A stretch of DNA of 64,000 bases from Bradyrhizobium algeriense (GCF_003062295.1 NZ_PYCN01000018.1:62001-126000); one strand, 5' to 3'. Shown: positions 43,937 to 52,541, numbered from the stretch's first letter. Numbers and translations: made by a program. The notes: generated by a model from the letters alone, not told the origin.

Positions 43937-45093
43937 GCGGCGCTCCCCAGCTTCGTCAAGGCCTCGATCCATACCGAGAAGCCGACCGCCGGGATCGGTG
44001 CGGGCGAACCGAGCTGCGTCATCAGGCCATCATAGCGACCGCCGGCCACCAGCGGCTCGACGCTGTTGCCTTTGGTATTTCCTTTGCCGTGCAGTTCGAA
44101 TTCGAAGCCGGTGTAGTAGTCGAGCCCGCGGCCGAACGAGGTGGAAAACCGCGTCAGCTTGGTGTCGATGCCGCGCGCGGCCATGAAGCCGACGCGGCTT
44201 TCGAGCTGGTCGATGGCGGCGGCGAGATCGAGCTTGGCGTCAGCGGCGAGCGCGCGCAGTTGCGCCACCGATTCATCGGGATCACCCGCGATCGCGAGGA
44301 AGCGCTTGATGATGGCAAGCGCATCGCGCGGCAACGCACCGCCCTTCAGCGTCGATTGTTCGAGGAAGCGGTCGGCGATTTCGGCGACCGTTCGTCCGCC
44401 GACATTGGTGGTGCCGGCGATCGACATCAAATCGGTGACCAGCGCCAGCGCCGCCTTGCGGTCGGAGCCGGCAAGCGCCGCCAGCACGCCCTCATATTCG
44501 TTGCGGCCGGGCGCGGTCGCAAGCGTCAGCCGCTCGATGTCCTCGGCGAGGCTGACCTTGCGGTTGAAGTCCTTGATCAACCGCCGCCGCCACACCGGAT
44601 AGAGATTAAGCGCGTCGATCAGCGCCGTGAAAAGCGCGACGTCGCCGGTGCGGATGTCGACATCCTTCAATCCGAAAGCTGTGGTCGCTTCCAGCGCCAG
44701 CGCCAGCATTTCCGCATCCGCCGCGGCGCGGTCCTGCCGGCCAAAGGATTCGATGCCGGCCTGCAGGAATTCGCTGGGCTGGCCGCCGCGATAGCGGAAC
44801 ACCGGCCCGAGATAGCTGAAGCCCGCGGGCTTTCCGGCGCTGGCGGAGGCGAGATAATCGCGCGCCACCGGAATGGTGAGGTCGGGGCGCAGGCAGAGTT
44901 CCTCGCCGGACGCGTCGGTGGTCAGGTAAAGGCTCTTGCGGATGTCCTCGCCGGAAAGGTCGAGGAACGGCTCCGCCGGCTGCAGGATGCCGGGGTGGGC
45001 CTGGACGTAGCCGCCTTGTGCAAACGACAATAGCAGGGCGTCCGCCCAGGCGGCGGATCCGGCAGCACCTCTGATGGCGGCGGTCGCGGTCAT
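43933..45093 (-). CDS. hisZ: ATP phosphoribosyltransferase regulatory subunit HisZ
   Basis: 386 aa paralogue of histidyl-tRNA synthetase lacking the anticodon domain. Motif 2-like LCLRPDLTIPVARDYL near residue 66 and FSYLGPVFRYRGGQPSEFLQAG near 92; motif 3-like GRGLDYYTGFEFELHGKG near 320. It forms an octamer with HisG and confers activity and feedback control in organisms with short HisG. ATG 45093 is used. First gene of a hisZ-hisG pair on the minus strand. Confidence 0.93.
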   Translation of the reverse strand: MTATAAIRGAAGSAAWADALLLSFAQGGYVQAHPGILQPAEPFLDLSGEDIRKSLYLTTDASGEELCLRPDLTIPVARDYLASASAGKPAGFSYLGPVFRYRGGQPSEFLQAGIESFGRQDRAAADAEMLALALEATTAFGLKDVDIRTGDVALFTALIDALNLYPVWRRRLIKDFNRKVSLAEDIERLTLATAPGRNEYEGVLAALAGSDRKAALALVTDLMSIAGTTNVGGRTVAEIADRFLEQSTLKGGALPRDALAIIKRFLAIAGDPDESVAQLRALAADAKLDLAAAIDQLESRVGFMAARGIDTKLTRFSTSFGRGLDYYTGFEFELHGKGNTKGNSVEPLVAGGRYDGLMTQLGSPAPIPAVGFSVWIEALTKLGSAA

Positions 45094-45335
45094 TTCAGGT
45101 CCAAATATCCGGAAAAACCGGGTTCCAGGCTCGTTTGGGCTCGTTGGCGCAGCCCTTACCACGGCCGAACCAGGGTTTCGACAGGGATTGGCGAAGTGGC
45201 TTAACGATTGGGAGCGTTAACGATTTCAAGACGACTTGGCTAGCAGGAGCGTCGGACGCTGGAACCGCGTTGGTTTGATGGCAAAGATTGCTAAAGTCTG
45301 TGGTCGCATCCATATTTGGGGAAGAGGTCCCCGCC

Positions 45336-45587
45336 ATGAATATGAATGTCTCGCTGACTGAAGAACTGAGTGAGTTCGTCAAAGCCAAGGTTTCGAGCGG
45401 CCGTTACACCTCGGCAAGCGAGGTTGTGCGCGAGGCGCTGCGGATCATGGAGCAGACGGAAGAAGCCCGGTTGGCCTTCCTGCGGAATGCCTGGGCGGCA
45501 GGCCAGGCGAGCGGCGACGCAGGCCCGGCCGACTTTGCTGATATCAAGGCACAAGGTCGGGCGCTGTTGAAGGCGGCGGGCAAGTAG
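45336..45587 (+). CDS. parD: ParD-type antitoxin
   Basis: 83 aa. Ribbon-helix-helix DNA-binding start MNMNVSLTEELSEFVKAKVSSGRYTSASEVVREALR, exactly the CopG/ParD pattern, followed by an acidic/Ala-rich C-terminus that would wrap the toxin. ATG 45336 follows GAGG. The direct repeat TTAACGATT (45201-45209 and 45217-45225, 16-bp period) in the 242-bp gap upstream could be its operator. Toxin gene starts 1 bp after the stop. Confidence 0.9.
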   Translation: MNMNVSLTEELSEFVKAKVSSGRYTSASEVVREALRIMEQTEEARLAFLRNAWAAGQASGDAGPADFADIKAQGRALLKAAGK

Positions 45588-45588
45588 C

Positions 45589-45891
45589 TTGGGAGAGGTT
45601 CGCCTTTCCAAGCTCTCGCAACGTGATCTCCTGGAAATCTGGATTCACATCGCGGCGGACAAAGGTCCTGATGCGGCTGACCATTGGATTGATCGTATTG
45701 AAGCGCGGTGCCGTCAGTTGGCGGAATTTCCCGAGTCGGGACCGCTTCGCCCCGACATTGCCGACGGTGCGCGAATGCTGGTGATTGTGCGCTGGCTGGC
45801 GCTTTACGAGATCACGACGGGCGGCGTCCGCATCATGCGCATCGTCGATGCCGCGCGCAATCTGGGCGAACTGGACTTATCCGGCGAGTGA
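45589..45891 (+). CDS. parE: ParE/RelE-type toxin
   Basis: 100 aa. RelE/ParE fold: VRLSKLSQRDLLEIWIHIAAD at the start, WIDRIEARCRQLAEFPESGP near 35, LVIVRWLALYEITTGGVRIMRIVDAARN near 65. ParE poisons gyrase; others cut mRNA, and sequence alone does not settle which. No ATG is present; TTG 45589 is the only start compatible with family alignment, one base after the parD stop, which would lower toxin translation. Confidence 0.85.
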   Translation: MGEVRLSKLSQRDLLEIWIHIAADKGPDAADHWIDRIEARCRQLAEFPESGPLRPDIADGARMLVIVRWLALYEITTGGVRIMRIVDAARNLGELDLSGE

Positions 45892-45953
45892 GAGCGTGGC
45901 GCTACGCTCCGTCTCGGAGTGGCGGCAACTCCTTCGGCAAACGGATACGGACA

Positions 45954-46712
45954 TCATCCTCTGCCTGAACTCCGCCAGTCCCCGAGCGCGGCCTGCACCA
46001 GCGCCAGCACGGCGACGCCGGCGGTATCCGCGCGCAGGATGCGGGGGCCCAAAGACAGCCGCAGCGTCCTCGGCTGCCGCAGCAGCAGCTTCCGTTCTTC
46101 CTCGGCAAATCCGCCCTCGGGGCCGATCAGGATGTCGATGCCGCTAGCTGCGGTTAACCCGTTTTGCAGGGCCTGCAGTGGCGAGGTGATTTCCGCCGCC
46201 TCGTCGCAGAACACCAGCAGGCGGCTGGTTTCGCGCTTTTCGAGAAAACGATCGAGCGCAACGGGCTCAGCGACCGCGGCAAGGCTCAGGATGCCGCACT
46301 GCTCGGCGGCCTCGATGACGTTGGCACGCATCCGCTCTACGTTGACCCGCGAAACCTGGGTGTGCCGCGTCAACACCGGCTGCAGCCTTGAGACCCCCAT
46401 CTCGACCGCCTTCTGCACCATGTAGTCGAGGCGAGCGTGCTTCAGCGGCGCAAAGACATAGGCGATATCGGGCAGGCGATCCTGCGGCCGCGTCCGCGCG
46501 ACGATGGTCAGGCTGTCCGGCCGCTTGCGGCCCTCGATCTGCGCCCGCCATTCGCCGTCGCGGCCGTTGAACACCAGGATGGTTTCGCCGGCGGAAAGCC
46601 GCAGCACATTGCCCAGATAATTGCTCTGGTTGCGCTCCAGCGCGATTCGTTCGCCCTCACGCAAGGGGGCATCGACGAACAGGCGAGGGGCGCGAAAGTC
46701 GAATTCAGGCAT
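45954..46712 (-). CDS. rsmE: 16S rRNA m3U1498 methyltransferase RsmE
   Basis: 252 aa SPOUT methyltransferase. N-terminal PUA-like part (RLFVDAPLREGERIAL) and the knot domain with LIGPEGGFAEEE near 198 and LSLGPRILRADTAGVAVL near 222, the SAM-binding signature. Full length. Convergent with parE (62-bp gap), so not in an operon with it. Confidence 0.95.
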   Translation of the reverse strand: MPEFDFRAPRLFVDAPLREGERIALERNQSNYLGNVLRLSAGETILVFNGRDGEWRAQIEGRKRPDSLTIVARTRPQDRLPDIAYVFAPLKHARLDYMVQKAVEMGVSRLQPVLTRHTQVSRVNVERMRANVIEAAEQCGILSLAAVAEPVALDRFLEKRETSRLLVFCDEAAEITSPLQALQNGLTAASGIDILIGPEGGFAEEERKLLLRQPRTLRLSLGPRILRADTAGVAVLALVQAALGDWRSSGRG

Positions 46713-46916
46713 CTGAAATGTTCCGTTTCCGGGCGCTTTTAGCCCAAAGCGCTAGAATTCGGAGGCTATTTTTGGCTTTCCGGGGTCCCTGCGCCGCGCT
46801 GCTGCCCCAATCAACGGGTTGTTAAGGGCCGGCAGGAATCGTAAAAAGCCCATCGCAAATCTGCGTCGTTCGGAAGACGTTGGGGCTGCCTGACCTTGCC
46901 GGAGAACAAACCCTTG

Positions 46917-47579
46917 ATGATCCGCCGCCTGATTGTGCCGCTGACCGCTGCCATCGTGACCGTTCACGCCGGGCATGTGTTTGCGCAGAGCGCGTTTCCG
47001 GCGCCATTGCCCAACCAGCGCGCCGCGCCCGCGAATGCCTCACCGTTTCCGCCGGTGAATGGCGCGGCGCCATCGGCCTCGGTGGGCGCCCCGTCGCCAT
47101 TTCCGACGCAAGGTGCCGCCCCGGTCGGCGGCGGTTTCGGAGGCGCAGCGCCGCCGCCACAGGCCGGCGGTGGGGCAGACGCCTGCATGAAGGGTTTCGT
47201 TCCCCTGCGCGAGGAAGCCGAGAAGCGCGGCAAGATGATCAAGGCCGCGAGCGACCGCAAGGCGCCGCCGGACGAGGCCTGCAAGCTGATCGGCAATTTC
47301 GGCAAGGCCGAACTGAACATGATCAAATATGTCGAGACCAACTCGGCCAAATGCGGAATTCCGCCGCAGATCGCCGACCAGCTCAAGAACGGCCACAAGA
47401 ACACCGAGAAGATGCAGAAGCAGGTCTGTGCCGTCGCGCAGCAGGCGCAGGCGCGGGGACCGGCCGGTCCCAGTCTCAGCGAAGTGCTCGGCTCCTCGGC
47501 GGCGCTCCCCGAGGCGCAGGCCGTGAAGAAGGGCGGCAGCACCTTCGATACGCTGAACGGCAACGTTCTCGCGCGATGA
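46917..47579 (+). CDS. Secreted proline/alanine-rich protein of unknown function
   Basis: 220 aa with a signal peptide (residues 1-24, ending FAQ). A 60-residue Pro/Ala/Gly linker follows, then a compact helical domain with four Cys (DACMKGFVPLREEAEKR, DEACKLIGNFGKAELNMIKYVE, SAKCGIPPQIADQLKNGHKN, KQVCAVA), so two disulfides are likely. ATG 46917 is chosen; TTG 46914 or 46896 are alternatives because GGAG lies a little far upstream. Stop is 10 bp before ubiA, so they may be cotranscribed. Confidence 0.7.
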   Translation: MIRRLIVPLTAAIVTVHAGHVFAQSAFPAPLPNQRAAPANASPFPPVNGAAPSASVGAPSPFPTQGAAPVGGGFGGAAPPPQAGGGADACMKGFVPLREEAEKRGKMIKAASDRKAPPDEACKLIGNFGKAELNMIKYVETNSAKCGIPPQIADQLKNGHKNTEKMQKQVCAVAQQAQARGPAGPSLSEVLGSSAALPEAQAVKKGGSTFDTLNGNVLAR

Positions 47580-47589
47580 TCCCGATCCG

Positions 47590-48525
47590 ATGAGCGACGC
47601 GACCACCCGCGTTGCCGACGCCACCGGCAACTGGGTCGATACGCGCGCGCCGTCCTGGTCGCGGCCTTATTTGCGGCTTTCCCGTTTCGACCGTCCGATC
47701 GGATCGTGGCTGCTGCTGATGCCGTGCTGGTGGTCGGCGGCGCTGGCCGCCGGCATTGCCCGCGACGTCTCGCAATTGCCGCTCGTGATCGTGCTGTTCT
47801 TGATCGGCGCCTTTGTCATGCGCGGAGCAGGGTGCGCCTGGAACGACATCACCGACCGCGATCTCGACGCGCGCGTCGAGCGGACGCGGTCGCGGCCGCT
47901 GCCCGCCGGGCAGATCAGCGTGGCGCAGGCGTTTGCCTTCCTTGTCCTGCAGGCGCTGATCGGGCTTCTGGTGCTGCTGCAGTTCAACTGGTTTGCGATC
48001 ATGACCGGCATCGCCTCGCTCGTCATCGTCGCGATCTATCCCTTCATGAAGCGCATCACCTGGTGGCCGCAGGTCGTGCTCGGCCTGGCGTTCTCATGGG
48101 GCGCGCTGATGGGATTCGCCGTCATGCTCGGGCGGATCGATCTGACGGCGCTCGCGCTCTATGCCGGCTCGATCGCCTGGGTGATCGGCTACGACACGAT
48201 CTACGCCCATCAGGACACCGAGGACGACGCGCTGATCGGCATCAAGTCCACTGCACGCCTGTTCGGCGCGCGCACCCATCGCGCGCTGATGGTGTTTTAT
48301 TCCCTTGCGGTGATACTGATCGGCGTGGCGCTGGTGCTGGGCGGCGTACGCTGGCCGGCCTGGATCGGGTTGATCGCGTTTGCCGCGCATCTCGCCTGGC
48401 AGATCAGGCGGTTGGACATAAGCGATCCCGCGCTGTGCCGGCGCATATTCTATTCCAACCGCGACGCAGGGCTGCTGCTGTTCGCGGGCTTGCTCGCGGA
48501 CGCGGTGATGCGTTCGGTCTCGTAG
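47590..48525 (+). CDS. ubiA: 4-hydroxybenzoate polyprenyltransferase UbiA
   Basis: 311 aa integral membrane prenyltransferase of ubiquinone synthesis. Two Asp-rich motifs bind Mg-diphosphate: NDITDRDLDARVERTRSRPL near 85 and DTIYAHQDTEDDALIGIKST near 200; about eight helices surround them. The final TAG stop codon is the TAG of a palindromic repeat that begins at 48522, so the C-terminus may differ from relatives lacking the repeat. Confidence 0.95.
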   Translation: MSDATTRVADATGNWVDTRAPSWSRPYLRLSRFDRPIGSWLLLMPCWWSAALAAGIARDVSQLPLVIVLFLIGAFVMRGAGCAWNDITDRDLDARVERTRSRPLPAGQISVAQAFAFLVLQALIGLLVLLQFNWFAIMTGIASLVIVAIYPFMKRITWWPQVVLGLAFSWGALMGFAVMLGRIDLTALALYAGSIAWVIGYDTIYAHQDTEDDALIGIKSTARLFGARTHRALMVFYSLAVILIGVALVLGGVRWPAWIGLIAFAAHLAWQIRRLDISDPALCRRIFYSNRDAGLLLFAGLLADAVMRSVS

Positions 48526-48647
48526 GGTGGGCAAAGGAGCGTTAGCGACGTGCCCACCATCTATCACCGAGCGTGCTGTTTGATGGTGGGCACGCTTCCG
48601 CCTTCGCTCGTTGAGCTACGGCGGACAAGTCGCTTTGCCCACCCTAC
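48522..48647. repeat. Palindromic repeat, type A (copy 2), supplying the ubiA stop
   Basis: 126 bp with perfect 15-bp ends GTAGGGTGGGCAAAG and CTTTGCCCACCCTAC. Inner arms GTGCCCACCATC (48550-48561) and GATGGTGGGCAC (48582-48593). The TAG at 48523-48525 within the left arm is the in-frame ubiA stop codon. Confidence 0.92.
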
Positions 48648-48723
48648 GGACCGGCACGAAGAACGACTTCGCGGCACATCTTGGTTGCAGCCACAGACAT
48701 TCTGAAGGGAGAACTCGGCATCG

Positions 48724-48927
48724 TCATGGTTTTGCCGTGAGCGCTGCAATAACCGCGACCAACAGAAGTCCGGCGACACTCCAGACGACCAGACCAATCA
48801 GCAATTCGATAAAGGGATTCGACTTGCGGCCCCAAAGAGACAGAGCTTTCTTGCCCGTATGCTGGACGAGCAGCTCAAACGCCGCCTGGATCAATGCGCC
48901 GATAAAACGAACAATGGTCTCTGCCAT
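48724..48927 (-). CDS. Small membrane protein of unknown function
   Basis: 67 aa. Amphipathic start MAETIVRFIGALIQAAFELLVQ, a basic turn (GKKALSLWGRK) and a C-terminal transmembrane helix IELLIGLVVWSVAGLLLVAVIAAL. Preceded by GGAGG at ideal spacing, the reason to call it real. Lies between two palindromic repeats. Function not recognised. Confidence 0.7.
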   Translation of the reverse strand: MAETIVRFIGALIQAAFELLVQHTGKKALSLWGRKSNPFIELLIGLVVWSVAGLLLVAVIAALTAKP

Positions 48928-48940
48928 CTAGCCTCCGCTC

Positions 48941-49020
48941 GTAGGATGGGTAGAGCGAAGCGAAACCCATCGCCACGCTCACCGGCATTGATGGGTATCG
49001 CTTCGCTCCACCCATCCTAC
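48941..49020. repeat. Palindromic repeat, type B
   Basis: 80 bp. Ends GTAGGATGGGT and ACCCATCCTAC, inner GAGCGAAGCG/CGCTTCGCTC and ACCCATC/GATGGGT. Located 13 bp upstream of the small membrane protein gene start. Confidence 0.9.
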
Positions 49021-49026
49021 ATGACT

Positions 49027-49145
49027 GTCATCGTCCGCCTTGTGCGCAATTGCGCACTGGGGCGGACGATCCAGTATTCCAGAGACGCCAATGATTGAAT
49101 GAGAAGCCGCAGCGTACTGGATGCCCCGCCTTCGCGGGGCATGAC
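49027..49145. repeat. Palindromic repeat, type D (copy 2, reverse orientation)
   Basis: 119 bp. Starts GTCATCGTCCGCCTT, contains GTGCGCAATTGCGCAC and GGGGCGGACGATCCAGTA, ends GCCTTCGCGGGGCATGAC. It is the reverse of the element at 22711-22829 and sits 6 bp from the type B copy, so the two form a composite. Confidence 0.87.
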
Positions 49146-49173
49146 GGTCTTTGTACGGCGAAGACCCGGAGCC

Positions 49174-49710
49174 TCAATCCCGCGCGATGATCTCGCGCTC
49201 GTCCCGGTGAATGGTCTCGGTATTGGTTAGGTTACCACCCCGGCGGCGCACCAGAAATTTCGGGCGGCGGGCGCGGATCGCGTTGTGGCGGCGGCGGCGG
49301 GCGGCCGGTTCGCTGTTGTCATCTTCTTCCGCCAACAGCGGCAGCGCGAGGATGTCGCTCCACATTTGCCAGGCGGTGGCGATCTCCTCGGGATCGGAGC
49401 TCACACACAAGGGAATGTTCAGGGAAGGGTCGCGATGCGCCAGCACCAGCATCTGCGCGTCGTCGAGACCACGCAGCGCGACGCCGAGAAAATCGCTGAC
49501 GCGGACGTTGATCGCCATCCGCATGCCCTTGACGGCACGGTGCAGCACGACACGCTCGCGATGAAGTTCTACCCTCCGCACGCCACCGTCTGCGCGGGTA
49601 TCGTGCGCATGGAAGCTAAGCGGCAGAGAAAGAGGGTCGAGCCGCATGACACGGCTCGACCCGGCGGGATTGATCCCGCTTATTGCTGTTTGACGCCTCA
49701 CGGCTCTCAT
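49174..49710 (-). CDS. DUF6101 family protein
   Basis: 178 aa. Begins MRAVRRQTAISGINPAGSSRVMRLDPLSLPLSF; a central VRRVELHRERVVLHRAVKGMRMAINVRVSDFLGVALRG is the recognisable family block. The C-terminus is Arg-rich (RRRRHNAIRARRPKFLVRRRGG), suggesting nucleic-acid or acidic-surface contact. ATG 49710 follows GGGGAG. Role unknown. Confidence 0.8.
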   Translation of the reverse strand: MRAVRRQTAISGINPAGSSRVMRLDPLSLPLSFHAHDTRADGGVRRVELHRERVVLHRAVKGMRMAINVRVSDFLGVALRGLDDAQMLVLAHRDPSLNIPLCVSSDPEEIATAWQMWSDILALPLLAEEDDNSEPAARRRRHNAIRARRPKFLVRRRGGNLTNTETIHRDEREIIARD

Positions 49711-49820
49711 CTCCCCGCCGGGATTATGTTCCCGGTCGATACGTGAGACCTTAGCGGAAGCGTTTCCGTTTCGCCTTAAAAAGCCTGGTTAAGGAGACGT
49801 CACCCGCCCTGGATCTTCCC

Positions 49821-49864
49821 GCATGATTGACAAGACCTTGGCACGCATGATTGACGAGACCTTG
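49821..49864. repeat. Tandem 24-bp direct repeat (two units)
   Basis: GCATGATTGACAAGACCTTG (49821-49840) and the same with one mismatch at 49845-49864, period 24. Lies in the 277-bp region between DUF6101 and pmbA, next to a hairpin. Confidence 0.7.
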
Positions 49865-49895
49865 CCAAAATGCCGAAATTGTTTGGCATTTGGCA
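49863..49895. promoter_or_regulatory. Inverted repeat upstream of pmbA
   Basis: TGCCAAAATGCC (49863-49874) and GGCATTTGGCA (49885-49895), complementary apart from one bulged base, with a 10-base loop. It abuts the tandem repeat; candidate operator or leader stem. Confidence 0.4.
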
Positions 49896-49987
49896 GCGCA
49901 AAATGCTTGAAATCCCCGTGAATCAGGCACATCTGAGGGCCTTGTCGATTTGCGTTCCCGCCCTCTTCAATGTCAGGGATTTTGTTT

Positions 49988-51391
49988 GTGAACTCTTCAC
50001 CATCCACCGCTTCGCCGCTTTCGAAGACTTCCGACATGACCTCCGGTCTGTTCGACCAATCGGCGCTCTCGACGCTGGCGCAGCGGCTGGTCGAGGCCGC
50101 CAAGCGCGCGGGCGCGGATGCCGCAGACGCGGTTGCGGTCCGCGGCGTCTCGCAGGGCGTCGAAGTGCGTGAGGGCCGGGTCGAGGAATCCGAGCGCTCC
50201 GAAGGCGACGATGTCGGATTGCGTGTATTGGTCGGCCAGCGCCAGGCCGTAGTCTCCACCAACGATATTTCCGGCGATGGCGTCGCAAAACTCGCCGAGC
50301 GGGCGGTCGCGATGGCCCGCGTCGCGCCTGACGACAAATATGTCGGTCTCGCCGATCCGTCGCTGCTGGCGCGCGAGTTCGCCGATCTCGATCTGCTCGA
50401 CCGCGAGGTTCCCTCGACGTCCGAACTCGAACGCCGCGCCTGCGAGGCCGAAGCCGCAGGCATGGCGGTCAAGGGCGTTACCAAATCAGGCGGCGCGTCC
50501 GCTTCGAGCGGCATCGGCGGCATGGTGCTGGTGACCTCGACAGGCTTCCACGGCTCCTATTTGCGTTCCAGCCACGGCATCTCGATGACCGCGATATCGG
50601 GCGAAGGCACCGGCATGGAGCGCGATTACGATTTCACCTCGGCACCCCATGCGTCCGACCTTGCTTCGCCCGAAAGCGTCGGCCGCAGCGCGGGAGAGCG
50701 CACCGTGGCGCGGGCCAATCCGCGCAAGGTCGAGACCTGCAAGGTGCCGGTGGTGTACGATCCCCGGGTGTCGGGCTCGCTGGTCGGCCATCTCGTCGGC
50801 GCCATCAACGGCGCCTCGATCGCGCGCAAGACCAGCTTTCTGAAAGACCGGATGGGCGAGCAGCTGTTCGCGAAGAACATCCGCATCATCGACGATCCCT
50901 TGCGGGTGCGCGGCCTGCGGTCGCAGACCTTCGACGCCGAGGGCGTAAGGGTGAAGAAGATCGCGCTCATCGACGAGGGGGTGCTGACCACGTGGCTGCT
51001 CGATTGCGCCACTGCGCGCGAACTCGGGCTGGTCACGACCGGACATGCCCATCGCGGCGTCTCGTCCTCGCCGTCGCCGGGATCGTATAATCTGCACCTC
51101 GAGCCCGGCGAGATGACGCCGAAGCAACTGATCTCCGACATCAAGCAGGGTTTTTACGTCACCGACCTGATCGGCTCCGGCGTCAACGGCGTGACCGGCG
51201 ATTACAGCCGCGGCGCCTCCGGCTTCTGGATCGAGAACGGCGAGATCACTTACCCCGTTAGCGAGGTGACGATCGCGGGCCATCTGCTGCCGATGTTCAA
51301 ATCGCTGGTCGCGGCCAACGACCTGGAATTCCGCTACGGCGTCAACGCGCCGACGCTGCGTATCGAGGGCCTGACGCTTGGCGGACGCTGA
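49988..51391 (+). CDS. pmbA: TldE/PmbA-type metallopeptidase-related protein
   Basis: 467 aa. TldD/E superfamily: LVVLVGQRQAVVSTNDIS-like start region, ERDYDFTSAPHA near 200, HRGVSSSPSPGSYNLHLEPG near 358 and GVTGDYSRGASGFWIENGEITYPV near 405. No HExxxH metal motif is present, so it is the TldE/PmbA subunit; the active TldD partner is not in the window. The pair degrades or matures small peptides. GTG 49988 is preferred because AGGGA precedes it; ATG 49970 and ATG 50036 are in frame alternatives. Confidence 0.9.
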   Translation: MNSSPSTASPLSKTSDMTSGLFDQSALSTLAQRLVEAAKRAGADAADAVAVRGVSQGVEVREGRVEESERSEGDDVGLRVLVGQRQAVVSTNDISGDGVAKLAERAVAMARVAPDDKYVGLADPSLLAREFADLDLLDREVPSTSELERRACEAEAAGMAVKGVTKSGGASASSGIGGMVLVTSTGFHGSYLRSSHGISMTAISGEGTGMERDYDFTSAPHASDLASPESVGRSAGERTVARANPRKVETCKVPVVYDPRVSGSLVGHLVGAINGASIARKTSFLKDRMGEQLFAKNIRIIDDPLRVRGLRSQTFDAEGVRVKKIALIDEGVLTTWLLDCATARELGLVTTGHAHRGVSSSPSPGSYNLHLEPGEMTPKQLISDIKQGFYVTDLIGSGVNGVTGDYSRGASGFWIENGEITYPVSEVTIAGHLLPMFKSLVAANDLEFRYGVNAPTLRIEGLTLGGR

Positions 51392-52187
51392 TATCGCCGA
51401 CGCGATCTGGGCGCGCGATGCCGCGCTGCTGAGGGATACCGTGCGCGAGGCCGGCGCGCTGGCGCTGTCGCTGTTTCGCACCGAACTGAAGAACTGGATC
51501 AAGGGCGCGTCGTCGCCGGTCTCCGAGGCCGACATCGCCGTCAACGACCTCGTCGAGCGGCGGCTGCGCGTGGCGACGCCGGATTATGGCTGGCTGTCGG
51601 AAGAAAGCGTCGATGATGACAGCCGTCTCGGCAAGGAACTGGTCTGGATCGTGGACCCGATCGACGGCACCCGCGCCTATCTCGCCGGCCGCGAGGACTG
51701 GTGCGTGAGCGTGGCGCTGGTTGAGGGGTCGGCACCGGTGCTGGGGGCGGTGTTCGCTCCCGCCAGCGACGAATTCTTCTTCGCAGTTCGCGGGCAGGGC
51801 ACCACGCGCAACGAAAGGCCTGTGCGTGCGGCCGCGGGCCACGAGCTCAATTTCTCCCGCATGGCCGGCCCGAAGCCGCTGGTGCAGCGGCTAAGTTCGT
51901 CACCGGATGAGATTACGCTGCATCCGCGGATCGGATCGCTGGCGCTTCGGCTGTGCCGGGTCGCCGACGGCAGCCTCGATGCCGCTTTTGCAGGCGGCCA
52001 GAGCCGCGACTGGGATCTTGCCGCGGCGAATTTGATCGTGCAGGAAGCGAATGGTAGAATGACCGCGCTCTCGGGGGATGCGATTGAGTATAATCGCCGG
52101 GAAGTGGTGCACGGGGTGCTGGTGGCGGCGGGATACGATCGGCATGCGCGCATTGTCGAGCATTTCCGAAATCGTCCGCTGCCCTGA
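51378..52187 (+). CDS. Inositol monophosphatase / CysQ-like phosphatase
   Basis: 269 aa FIG-superfamily Mg-dependent phosphatase. Motifs: PVSEADIAVNDLVE near 48, LSEESVDD near 74, WIVDPIDGTRAYLAGREDWCVSVAL near 93 (metal Asp pair), and GGQSRDWDLAAANLIVQEANG near 212. Members hydrolyse inositol phosphates or 3'-phosphoadenosine 5'-phosphate. TTG 51378 is used, overlapping the pmbA stop by 14 bp, so coupled. Substrate not decided. Confidence 0.88.
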   Translation: MADADIADAIWARDAALLRDTVREAGALALSLFRTELKNWIKGASSPVSEADIAVNDLVERRLRVATPDYGWLSEESVDDDSRLGKELVWIVDPIDGTRAYLAGREDWCVSVALVEGSAPVLGAVFAPASDEFFFAVRGQGTTRNERPVRAAAGHELNFSRMAGPKPLVQRLSSSPDEITLHPRIGSLALRLCRVADGSLDAAFAGGQSRDWDLAAANLIVQEANGRMTALSGDAIEYNRREVVHGVLVAAGYDRHARIVEHFRNRPLP

Positions 52188-52280
52188 ATCGGTCGAAATC
52201 CGTGCCACAATTCATCCCGTCCACGCCGCGATATCAGCTGTCGCTCTTGCTTGCCGGGCATCTCGTTAGGAAAGACCATC

Positions 52281-52529
52281 ATGCCAGATAGTGCCCCGCA
52301 GCAATTGCTTCATCTCGTCATCGGCGGCGAGTTGACCGATCTCGAACACGTCACGTTCAAGGATCTCGACCAGGTCGATATCGTCGGCGTGTATCCCAAT
52401 TACGCATCCGCGCTCGCTGCCTGGAAGGCGAAGGCGCAGCAGACCGTGGACAACGCTCACATGCGCTACTTCGTGGTTCACCTCCACCGGCTGCTCGATC
52501 CAGGCCAAGACACGAAGTCCTCCAGTTAA
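52281..52529 (+). CDS. DUF4170 domain-containing protein
   Basis: 82 aa. HLVIGGELTDLEHVTFKDLDQVDIVGVYPNY then ALAAWKAKAQQTVDNAHMRYFVVHLHRLLDP is the DUF4170 pattern, found next to lipid A genes in Rhizobiales. ATG 52281 follows AGGAAAG. Function unknown; conserved location implies an envelope or lipid A link. Confidence 0.88.
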   Translation: MPDSAPQQLLHLVIGGELTDLEHVTFKDLDQVDIVGVYPNYASALAAWKAKAQQTVDNAHMRYFVVHLHRLLDPGQDTKSSS

Positions 52530-52541
52530 GAAGTCCTGCAG

